Source: Magnetovibrio sp. (lineage in GTDB: Bacteria > Pseudomonadota > Alphaproteobacteria > Rhodospirillales_A > JABHCV01). From it: DNA of 16,466 nt. The notes beneath the pieces were generated by a model. It saw only the letters and a list, made by a program, of their open reading frames with translations. It was not told where the DNA came from and made no database searches. The stretch lies in assembly GCA_002717285.1 (NCBI GenBank), contig PBDF01000008.1, forward strand, positions 17,649-34,114, in the 5' to 3' direction. Positions 6,208-13,654 of the stretch are shown one piece after another. Each line of letters opens with the position of its first letter. Position 1 is the stretch's first letter. The translations under genes were made by a program, and so were the position numbers.

Positions 6208-8034
6208 ATGGAGCTGCGAAACATCGCCATAATCGCTCATGTTGATCATGGAAAGACAACACTTGTGGATTCCTTGATGCAACAATCTGGTGCTTTTCGT
6301 GATAACCAAAAAGTTGCTGATAGAGTTATGGATTCAGGTGATTTAGAACGAGAGCGGGGCATTACAATTTTAGCTAAATGCACTTCCGTTGAGTGGAAGG
6401 GCGTGAGAATAAATATTGTTGACACACCAGGCCATGCGGATTTTGGTGGTGAAGTTGAACGTATTTTATCAATGGTTGACGGGGTTTTGTTGCTTGTTGA
6501 TGCGGCGGAGGGCCCAATGCCACAAACAAAATTTGTTACAGCTAAGGCTCTAAAGTTAGGCCTCAAACCTATTGTTATTATTAATAAGGTTGATCGACCA
6601 GATGGTCGCCCCTATGCAGTAGAAGACGAAGTCTTTGATTTATTTACAGCCTTGGAAGCTAATGATGAGCAGTTGGATTTTCCAACTATTTTTGCGTCTG
6701 CAAAAAATGGCTGGGCAGCACTAGAGCCGAATGGTACACAGGAAAATATGCACATAATTTTTGATGAAATTTTGAGTCATATTCCAAAACCTGTGATTGA
6801 TATGGTATCCCCTTTTTCTATGTTGGCAACAACGCTAGAGTCAGACCCATTCTTGGGACGCATTCTTACTGGCAGAATTCAATCGGGGACAATTAAAACA
6901 AATGACCTTATTCACGCTCTTGATTTTGATGGGAAAGAAGTAGATGTAGGCCGCGCTACCAAACTGCTTGCGTTTCGGGATGTTCGACGTGAACCAATTA
7001 ACAATGCATCATCTGGAGAGCTCATCGCTATAGCTGGACTAACCAAAGCTACTGTTGCTGATACCATTTGTGCACAGCAGGTAGTAGTTCCCCTCAAGGC
7101 AGATCCAATTGACCCACCAACACTAGCTATGACATTTTCTATTAATTCCTCCCCTCTGGCAGGACAAGAGGGCTCGAAAGTAACGTCACGTATGATTCGA
7201 GATCGTTTGATGAGTGAAGCTGAGGGTAATGTTGCTATTCGAGTCACTTGCTCTGAAAATACAGACTCTTTTGAAGTTGCAGGTCGCGGTGAATTACAGT
7301 TGGGAGTTTTGATTGAACAGATGCGACGTGAGGGCTATGAGCTCTCTATTTCACGCCCAAGGGTAATTTTTCAAGTAGATAAGAGTACTGGCAAAACCTT
7401 AGAACCGTATGAAAATATTCAAATTGATGTTGATGAAGAGTTTTCTGGTGTCGTCGTTGAGGCTATTTCTGTGCGTAAAGGGAAGTTAAAAGAAATGCAT
7501 CCATCCGGCGGTGGTAAGGTCCGGTTGTTGTTTTTGGCACCAGCCCGTGGTTTGATTGGTTATCATGGTGAGTTCTTAACTGAAACACGTGGTACTGGGG
7601 TTATGAGCAGGACCTTCAACAGTTATGGTCCACATGTTGGCCCAATCACTAGTCGGCGAAATGGGGTATTAATCTCAAATGCACCTGGTAAGACCGTTGC
7701 TTATGCTTTAGCAAATCTTGAGGGTCGAGGTTTTATGTTTATTTCTTCTGGTGTACACGTTTATAAAGGAATGATAATTGGCGAACACACCAAATCTGGT
7801 GATTTAGAGGTCAACCCCATGAAAGGGAAGCAGTTAACTAACATTAGGGCATCAGGTACAGACGAGGCTGTGCGATTAACTACACCTCGAAAGTTGAGCT
7901 TAGAAGAAGCAATTTCTTATATTAATGATGATGAGTTGGTAGAAGTTACCCCTAAAAATGTTCGTTTACGCAAAGTTTATTTGGATTCTCACGAACGCAA
8001 AAGGATTGAACGTGGTCGCGAGAAACGTGGCTGA
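6208..8034 (+). CDS. typA: Ribosome-associated translational GTPase TypA/BipA
   Basis: 608 residues, the normal length. GTPase motifs: G1 AHVDHGKTT (10-18), switch region ERERGITI (48-55), G3 DTPGHADFGGEVER (72-85) and G4 NKVD (126-129) within INKVDRPDGRP. After the EF-Tu-like domain II come EF-G-like domains III and V, with GRGELQLGVLIEQMRREGYE. The family-specific C-terminal domain follows, with GRGFMFISSGVHVYKGMIIGEH and NPMKGKQLTNIRASGTDEA. TypA binds the ribosome in its GTP form and supports 50S assembly and growth under cold or other stress. The start is fixed by the conserved MELRNIAIIAHVDHGK. There is no Shine-Dalgarno and no spacer: the ATG begins at the base after the adenosine kinase stop, so expression probably depends on coupled translation. 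Confidence 0.98.
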   Translation: MELRNIAIIAHVDHGKTTLVDSLMQQSGAFRDNQKVADRVMDSGDLERERGITILAKCTSVEWKGVRINIVDTPGHADFGGEVERILSMVDGVLLLVDAAEGPMPQTKFVTAKALKLGLKPIVIINKVDRPDGRPYAVEDEVFDLFTALEANDEQLDFPTIFASAKNGWAALEPNGTQENMHIIFDEILSHIPKPVIDMVSPFSMLATTLESDPFLGRILTGRIQSGTIKTNDLIHALDFDGKEVDVGRATKLLAFRDVRREPINNASSGELIAIAGLTKATVADTICAQQVVVPLKADPIDPPTLAMTFSINSSPLAGQEGSKVTSRMIRDRLMSEAEGNVAIRVTCSENTDSFEVAGRGELQLGVLIEQMRREGYELSISRPRVIFQVDKSTGKTLEPYENIQIDVDEEFSGVVVEAISVRKGKLKEMHPSGGGKVRLLFLAPARGLIGYHGEFLTETRGTGVMSRTFNSYGPHVGPITSRRNGVLISNAPGKTVAYALANLEGRGFMFISSGVHVYKGMIIGEHTKSGDLEVNPMKGKQLTNIRASGTDEAVRLTTPRKLSLEEAISYINDDELVEVTPKNVRLRKVYLDSHERKRIERGREKRG

Positions 8035-8399
8035 TTTATCTAATTTTCTACAATTTTAGTCTATTGGATATTATTGTTTTTTATGTCAGCAAGTTTAAGT
8101 ATCAAAGCGTGATGTCCAAATCTAGTTATTGAGGCTGTTCAACTAGTGTTAATTTATTAAACCTTTATAAATAGAAATCTTAATAATTTTTGCGTCTGTT
8201 CTGTAAAACCCTCTTTGGAAAAATTTGTTAGCTTTCGTTTCAATTGTTTGGCGATTTTACTGTAAAAAAAAGCCACAAAAGATAAATTTTAATTTAGTAT
8301 TCTGAAATTGAAAGTACTTCTCTGACACCTCTTCTAGAAGCTGTTTGGATTTTTGGACACAGTCACAAATATATTTTTAAATAGTTTTGGACCCTAAAA
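8035..8399 (+). other. 365-bp gene-free AT-rich region between typA and the AmpG-like gene
   Basis: No open frame of note, tRNA or clear intrinsic terminator was found. Small symmetrical elements are present: CTAGTT/AACTAG arms at 8122-8127 and 8141-8146, the 13-bp dyad TTTTAC-T-GTAAAA at 8255-8267 nested inside TGGC/GCCA arms (8249-8252 and 8272-8275), and the palindrome CTTCTAGAAG at 8331-8340. The promoter of the downstream permease must lie here, but no -35/-10 pair stands out; TTGGAT near 8345 and TATATT near 8370 are poor and 19 bases apart. No strong Shine-Dalgarno precedes the ATG at 8400. A small RNA or long leader cannot be excluded. Confidence 0.5.
8255..8267 (+). repeat. 13-bp inverted repeat, possible operator
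   Basis: TTTTAC-T-GTAAAA is a perfect dyad with one central base, about 130 bp upstream of the AmpG-like start. A near match (TATACTGTAAAA, 11 of 12 with the inner part of this site) lies upstream of the GT9 gene on the opposite strand at 10724-10735. It could bind a dimeric regulator, or be chance in AT-rich DNA. Confidence 0.25.
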
Positions 8400-9737
8400 A
8401 TGAACAGTTGGCTTCAGGCATCTAAAATTTATCTTGAAAGACGTGTATTTGTTATTTTACTACTTGGTTTCTCAAGTGGCCTGCCTTTACTACTTGTTTT
8501 TCAGACTTTATCTGCATGGTTAGAGGAATCAGAGATTTCTCTAACCACGATTGGTTGGTTTTCATTGGCTAGTACGGCCTATGCATTGAAATTTTTGTGG
8601 GCACCTCTAGTAGATAGGGTACCGTTACCTTTTCTCACAAATTTTTTTGGGCAACGTCGCGCCTGGATGATTTTTTCTCAGTTGCTAATTGCGATGTCGA
8701 TGCTAGGACTTGGTCAGTCTGATCCGGCTTTGGACTTATGGGTAGTTGCATTGTGGGCTGTAGCATTAGCATTCGCTTCTGCCACACAGGATATAGCTGT
8801 TGATGCTTACCGTATTGAAAGTTTGGACGAAGAACAGATGGGTGCAGGGTCAGCCAACTATGTTTTGGGATATCGCATTGCAATGCTGACTGCTGGTGCT
8901 GGAGCTTTATTTATCGCCGATATTTGGGGGTGGTATGTGGCCTATGCATTGATGGCAATTTTAATGAGCGTTGGTTTATTGACAGTATTGTTTAGCCCAG
9001 AACCCAAAAGTCGGTTCGGCGTTGAAACAGCAACTCAAATGCAAAAAATTACTGACTTTGTAAGTTGGTATGCTCACCTTCCTTTTTTTCTTCGGTCAGT
9101 GATTGTTAGACTTTATGAAGCAGTAATTTGTCCTTTTTCTGATTTCATGAGTCGTCCTCATTGGGCCATGATCCTGTTATTTGTCGCCCTTTACAAATAC
9201 GGTGAAGCATTACTTGGTATAATGGCCAATCCATTTTATTTGGACATTGGTTTCTCGAAATCTGAAATTGCTGCAGTTTCCAAGGGGTATGGCCTTACAA
9301 TGACATTAGTAGGAGGTTATCTTGGTGGTATATTAGTGGCACGTTATGGTATTATGAAGGCTCTACTGTATGCTGGTATTCTTCAATGTATTGCTAATTT
9401 AGCTTTTACTGCTCAAGCGTTGATTGGGTATTCTGTTCCTATGCTGGCTATTACGATAAGCATTGAAAATTTAACGGCAGGAATGGCAACGACAGCCTTC
9501 ATTGCCTATTTATCATCTTTATGCAACATAGCCTATACTGCGACCCAATTTGCATTATTTACATCATTAATGAATGTAGCACGGACAGTTTTTGCCTCTG
9601 GTGGTGGCTGGCTTGCTGATAACATGGACTGGAGTATTTATTTTTTGCTGACAACTTTTGCTGCAATTCCAGGACTAGTGATTTTGGTTTGGCTGATCAA
9701 ACGTCTTCCTGTTCAAGATAGACCTGCAGTGCTCTAG
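8400..9737 (+). CDS. AmpG-family MFS permease (probable muropeptide transporter)
   Basis: 445 residues with about 12 hydrophobic membrane segments. Family hallmarks: LLGFSSGLPLLL (21-32), TIGWFSLASTAYALKFLWAPLVDR (50-73), GQRRAWM (84-90), ASATQDIAVDAYRIE (126-140) and GAGSANYVLGYR (148-159), all collinear with E. coli AmpG. AmpG imports GlcNAc-anhydro-muropeptides across the inner membrane for peptidoglycan recycling and, where AmpR/AmpC exist, beta-lactamase induction. Alphaproteobacteria often carry several AmpG-like permeases, so muropeptide specificity is inferred and I leave the symbol blank. No recycling enzyme (AmpD, NagZ) is adjacent. The ATG at 8400 fits the expected N-terminus, though its ribosome site is weak. 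The last 41 bp overlap the convergent glycosyltransferase gene. Confidence 0.87.
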   Translation: MNSWLQASKIYLERRVFVILLLGFSSGLPLLLVFQTLSAWLEESEISLTTIGWFSLASTAYALKFLWAPLVDRVPLPFLTNFFGQRRAWMIFSQLLIAMSMLGLGQSDPALDLWVVALWAVALAFASATQDIAVDAYRIESLDEEQMGAGSANYVLGYRIAMLTAGAGALFIADIWGWYVAYALMAILMSVGLLTVLFSPEPKSRFGVETATQMQKITDFVSWYAHLPFFLRSVIVRLYEAVICPFSDFMSRPHWAMILLFVALYKYGEALLGIMANPFYLDIGFSKSEIAAVSKGYGLTMTLVGGYLGGILVARYGIMKALLYAGILQCIANLAFTAQALIGYSVPMLAITISIENLTAGMATTAFIAYLSSLCNIAYTATQFALFTSLMNVARTVFASGGGWLADNMDWSIYFLLTTFAAIPGLVILVWLIKRLPVQDRPAVL

Positions 9738-10698
9738 TTACAGGATCAAAAGGAATAAAAGACATTTGTTTTCCTCCATAGGATTTTGCCTCAATGATGG
9801 TAAGATTTTCGCTCATAGGCCTAAATTTTTCAGGAACTGTTGGGCCAAATAATGTGATCAGTGGTTTGCCTCCTGTTGCTATCATATGGCCTACTCCTGA
9901 GTCATTAGAGACCGAGACAATCATGCGTTCAGCAAGCGCAATGGTAAAAAGTGGGTCAAATTTTTTATTCTCGATTTGTAAAGGAAATAAAGCTTTAGGT
10001 ACATTTGCATTTATTGGAGATATCCAGTTGAGTTCTTGCGGTCCTAAAAAAAATACTGGAATATAGTTTTTTTTAATTACATAAGTAGCTAAATTAATAA
10101 AGTTTTCTAGAGCCCAACATTTAGGTTTGCCGCCACTTCCGGGAGCAAAACCAACATACTTGTGCTCAATTGGTAAAAGCTCCACAGCTATTCTGCGATA
10201 GTCTTCACTTGGTTTAAGGTTAAGATTTTTTGGCGTATTAAATTTTTGTCCACTAGCCAACTCCAAAAGGTCAAGTAGTTGACGTTGCATGGACTTAGGA
10301 AATTTGTAGTTTTTGGGTGGTTTAATGGAGGATAGAAAAAATCTTCCGGCCGGTGATATGAAAGTTTTGTGGGGAATGCGCCAAAGTGAAAGTGATGTCC
10401 AAAAAATTTTTTGACTATCGATGATTAGATCAAATTTCCTCTTGCCTAGGGGTCTTTTTAGCAGTTCTGATGGGTGCAAACCTATTCCTGCATGTTCAAC
10501 AACTTCATCTAATAATCCTCTGACAACAGGGGCAAGACATGAGGCATAAACGCTAGTGTCTTTCCCTGCTAACCAGGTAATATGGGCATTAGGGAAAGCT
10601 TTGCGAAGTCCACGAACGAAAGGAAGTTTTAAAAGACCATCGCCGACTCTATCTAAGCCGACGTAAATTAGCACGCTTTTTGGCTGGATAATTTTCAT
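9697..10698 (-). CDS. Glycosyltransferase family 9 (heptosyltransferase-like)
   Basis: 333 residues with the two-Rossmann-domain GT-B layout of GT9. The N-terminal domain begins VLIYVGLDRVGDGLLKLPF (9-27), equivalent to the acceptor-side GDxLL motif, and includes FDLIIDSQ (89-96). The C-terminal donor-binding domain has VGFAPGSGGKPKCW (182-195) and the family motif SNDSGVGHMIATGGKPLI (264-281), followed by LFGPT (283-287). GT9 enzymes usually transfer heptose from ADP-heptose to the lipopolysaccharide inner core at the cytoplasmic face of the inner membrane. Donor and acceptor are not determined here: no other LPS gene is nearby, and many alphaproteobacteria lack heptose. The ATG at 10698 has no clear Shine-Dalgarno. 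The last 13 codons plus stop are antisense to the end of the AmpG-like gene. Confidence 0.88.
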   Translation of the reverse strand: MKIIQPKSVLIYVGLDRVGDGLLKLPFVRGLRKAFPNAHITWLAGKDTSVYASCLAPVVRGLLDEVVEHAGIGLHPSELLKRPLGKRKFDLIIDSQKIFWTSLSLWRIPHKTFISPAGRFFLSSIKPPKNYKFPKSMQRQLLDLLELASGQKFNTPKNLNLKPSEDYRRIAVELLPIEHKYVGFAPGSGGKPKCWALENFINLATYVIKKNYIPVFFLGPQELNWISPINANVPKALFPLQIENKKFDPLFTIALAERMIVSVSNDSGVGHMIATGGKPLITLFGPTVPEKFRPMSENLTIIEAKSYGGKQMSFIPFDPVTRALQVYLEQEDV

Positions 10699-10717
10699 GT
10701 ATTTTCAGTCCATAAAT

Positions 10718-10731
10718 CTGTACTTTTACAG
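10718..10731. repeat. Small inverted repeat upstream of the GT9 gene
   Basis: CTGTA at 10718-10722 and TACAG at 10727-10731 form a 5-bp dyad with a 4-base loop, 20 bp upstream of the GT9 ATG. It overlaps TATACT (minus strand, 10735-10730), a possible -10 box for GT9 without a good -35. It could be an operator or mRNA hairpin; it is too short to be confident. Confidence 0.25.
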
Positions 10732-10825
10732 TATATTGACCATAAGTTCAGAATGCCATGGCTCCCTCATTAAAATTTAATATTTACCATTACCCACTTC
10801 AGTAATTTTCCTCTAGTTCAAAGTG

Positions 10826-10853
10826 TTGACACTGCTGCGCATAGGGTTACCAT
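10826..10853 (+). promoter_or_regulatory. Candidate promoter for mutS-glnD
   Basis: TTGACA at 10826-10831 is a perfect -35 box, followed after 16 bases by TACCAT at 10848-10853 (two mismatches to TATAAT). It would give a leader of about 65 bases. The -35 lies in the 12-bp dyad AGTGT-TG-ACACT (10822-10833), which could be an operator. A second possible -10 (TATACT, 10903-10908) sits close to the start but lacks a -35. Confidence 0.45.
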
Positions 10854-10925
10854 GTTTTCTGGTCACAGAGAATTTAACCACTAAATTTTCAGCGTGATAG
10901 TCTATACTATATTTTAAAAATTTGG

Positions 10926-13652
10926 ATGGAACTCGTGACCGAAAGTGATGCTCAAATTAGTATAAATGAGTTATCTCAGCATAAGTCTGATAAAACACTC
11001 AGTATTACTTCAAAAAAACATAACATGACGCCAATGATGTTGCAATTTCATCAAATTAAGGCTGAACACCCGGACGCTATTCTATTTTACCGCATGGGTG
11101 ATTTTTACGAATTATTTTTTGAAGATGCAGTTAAGGCTTCTAAGATCCTTGACATTACTTTGACTAAGCGTGGCAAACATCAAGGTGAAGACATTCCTAT
11201 GTGTGGTGTGCCAGTCCATAGTCATGAGGGTTATCTCAATAAACTGATATCCAATGGGTTTAATGTAGCTATTTGTGAGCAGGTAGAAGATCCTCTAGAA
11301 GCTAAAAAACGTGGTGCTAAGTCAATCGTAAAGCGTGCCGTTCAGCGAATTATCACTCCCGGTACATTAATAGAAGATACTTTACTTGATTCACGAGCTC
11401 ATAATTATTTGGCAGCAGTTGCTGAAGTTGGAGGAAAACTGGGTCTCGCTTGGGTTGAAATTTCTACAGGGGAATTCTTAACACAACCACTTGATACTGC
11501 TTTCCTTGCAGCGGCTCTTGCGCGTATTAACCCAGGTGAACTTCTTGCATCGCACAATTTGGTTGATAGGCCAAAATTAAGCACAATTTTTGAAGAGTGG
11601 AAAGATCAGTTATCAACTCAGCCGCAGGAATTTTTTGATAGTGTCAATGGAGAAAAACGTCTGCAAGCTCTTTACGGCGTCACGGTGCTGACAACTTTCG
11701 GTAACTTTAACCGCGCTGAGTTAGCAGCCGCCGCGGCATTGGTAAATTATATTGAATTAACACAAAAAGGGCGTTTACCTCGACTCTCCCGACCAAGACG
11801 TTTGTCTCTGGGGCAGGTGATGGAGATTGATGCGGCGACGCGGCGTAATCTTGAATTGACGGTAACTTTAAATGGTGAGCGCAAAGGATCATTGTTGGGC
11901 GTTATAGACAAAACATTAAGTGGATCGGGCGCGCGATTACTAGCCTCTTATCTTGCTGCTCCCTTGCGAGACCCAACTGCTCTTGATGAACGTCTTGACA
12001 TGGTTCAGTTCTTTGTTGATGGGGCGCATACATCACTAGAAGTTCGAGGTTTTCTAAAGCATTGTCCAGATATTGAGCGTGCTCTATCACGTCTAAGTAT
12101 AGGCCAGGGCGGGCCACGTGATATAGGGTCAATCAAAGACGGTTTGCAATTGGGTATGCGTTTGCGATCCCTACTCGAGGGTGTGTCCGTTATGAATGTA
12201 CCTAAAGGCATTGCAAGTGCCATCGATGGCCTTGGACAGCATAGAAATCTAATTAAACTTTTGTCACAAGCCTTGTCTTCTGACCTTCCTTTTTATGCCC
12301 GTGATGGAGGATTTATAGCTCAAGGTTTTTTGGATGAACTTGATGAAGTCCGTTCTCTAAGGGATGAAAGCCGACGTCTAATTGCGCACTTTCAAAGTCG
12401 TTATGTTTCAGAGACGGGTGTAACAAATTTAAAAGTTAAACATAACAATATGCTTGGTTATTTTGTAGAGGTTCCAGCTAAGCAAGCTGAAAATATAGGC
12501 TCTGGACAAGAAGGTGTCTTTATTCATCGCCAGACTATGGCTAATGCAATTCGATTCTCCACAGTAGAACTTAGTGAATTAGAACAAAAGATAGCCCGCG
12601 CTGCGGATCAAGCTATAGCGATTGAGCTTGCCTTATTTGATGACTTGCGTTCAAAGGTAATGGAGCAACTTGAGGAAATAGCTTTAGTAGCTGAGTCCCT
12701 AGCTCGCATTGATGTAGCTTCATCTCTTGCTGAACTTGCTCGCGAGCGTCACTATGTGCGTCCACTAATCGATAATTCTGTGGCTTTTAGCATCAAAGGT
12801 GCCCGCCACCCAGTTGTGGAAGCGGCACTTATCGAACGGGGTGAGCCAGCATTCGTGGCAAATGATTGTTGCCTAGGACCTGAGGGTCGCTTGTGGCTTT
12901 TAACTGGCCCCAATATGGCTGGTAAAAGTACATTTCTGAGGCAAAATGCGTTAATTTCTGTCATGGCACAGATGGGTTCATATGTTCCAGCTGAAAGTGC
13001 CCACATTGGTGTTGTAGATCGACTGTTTTCCCGTGTTGGTGCAGCAGATGATTTAGCGCGAGGAAGATCAACCTTTATGGTAGAAATGGTAGAAACAGCT
13101 ACTATTCTTAATCAGGCAGGACCTCAGTCACTAGTCATTCTGGATGAGATTGGTCGCGGCACCGCTACTTTTGATGGTTTATCGATTGCTTGGGCAGTAA
13201 TAGAAAATTTGCATGAGGTTAATCAGAGTCGAAGTTTATTTGCTACTCATTATCATGAATTGACAACTCTTAGTAAGCGTTTAGACCAACTTGATTGCTA
13301 TACGATGAAGGTTAAAGAGTGGCAGGGAAATGTGGTTTTTATGCATGAGGTAAGTCATGGCGCAGCAGATCGCTCTTATGGAATTCATGTTGCTAATTTA
13401 GCAGGATTGCCACGGGCTGTTATTGCACGTGCCGAGGAAGTTCTTCGAAGTTTGGAAATAGGAAACCAAACTTCTGCCTTTATTAAAATAGCTGATGATT
13501 TACCTTTGTTTCAAAGTTCAACAATGACTTCTTCAAAAGAGACTAATCAGTCAATTTTATCTATGGCCCTGAGAGAAATTCATCCAGACGAGTTAACGCC
13601 CAAACAGGCTTTGGAAGTTCTTTATGATCTAAAAAGTCTGACAAAAGAATAA
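10926..13652 (+). CDS. mutS: DNA mismatch repair protein MutS
   Basis: 908 residues. The mismatch-recognition domain has [11 protein letters not shown] with the Phe60-Tyr-Glu62 wedge that inserts at mismatches (equivalent to Phe36/Glu38 in E. coli). Connector, lever and clamp domains follow. The ABC-type ATPase has Walker [10 protein letters not shown] (661-669), STFMVEM, Walker [12 protein letters not shown] (736-746) and the ATHYHEL switch. MutS1 dimers detect mispairs and recruit MutL. The conserved part begins at residue 34 ([17 protein letters not shown]), so there is a 33-residue Ser/Lys-rich N-terminal extension. The ATG at 10926 lacks a Shine-Dalgarno, and the internal ATG at 11025 is a possible alternative start, also without a good ribosome site. 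The C-terminus keeps a tail helix region ([14 protein letters not shown]). glnD follows 2 bp later. Confidence 0.97.
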   Translation: MELVTESDAQISINELSQHKSDKTLSITSKKHNMTPMMLQFHQIKAEHPDAILFYRMGDFYELFFEDAVKASKILDITLTKRGKHQGEDIPMCGVPVHSHEGYLNKLISNGFNVAICEQVEDPLEAKKRGAKSIVKRAVQRIITPGTLIEDTLLDSRAHNYLAAVAEVGGKLGLAWVEISTGEFLTQPLDTAFLAAALARINPGELLASHNLVDRPKLSTIFEEWKDQLSTQPQEFFDSVNGEKRLQALYGVTVLTTFGNFNRAELAAAAALVNYIELTQKGRLPRLSRPRRLSLGQVMEIDAATRRNLELTVTLNGERKGSLLGVIDKTLSGSGARLLASYLAAPLRDPTALDERLDMVQFFVDGAHTSLEVRGFLKHCPDIERALSRLSIGQGGPRDIGSIKDGLQLGMRLRSLLEGVSVMNVPKGIASAIDGLGQHRNLIKLLSQALSSDLPFYARDGGFIAQGFLDELDEVRSLRDESRRLIAHFQSRYVSETGVTNLKVKHNNMLGYFVEVPAKQAENIGSGQEGVFIHRQTMANAIRFSTVELSELEQKIARAADQAIAIELALFDDLRSKVMEQLEEIALVAESLARIDVASSLAELARERHYVRPLIDNSVAFSIKGARHPVVEAALIERGEPAFVANDCCLGPEGRLWLLTGPNMAGKSTFLRQNALISVMAQMGSYVPAESAHIGVVDRLFSRVGAADDLARGRSTFMVEMVETATILNQAGPQSLVILDEIGRGTATFDGLSIAWAVIENLHEVNQSRSLFATHYHELTTLSKRLDQLDCYTMKVKEWQGNVVFMHEVSHGAADRSYGIHVANLAGLPRAVIARAEEVLRSLEIGNQTSAFIKIADDLPLFQSSTMTSSKETNQSILSMALREIHPDELTPKQALEVLYDLKSLTKE

Positions 13653-13654
13653 TT

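Noticed and set aside
8122..8146. CTAGTT/AACTAG inverted repeat as the typA terminator
   Set aside because: The stem is only 6 bp and AT-rich with a 13-base loop, lies 90 bp past the stop, and lacks an adjacent T-run.
9794..10066. 90-residue plus-strand frame inside the GT9 gene
   Set aside because: It covers the conserved SNDSGVGH donor-binding region of GT9 on the other strand; it has no family resemblance.
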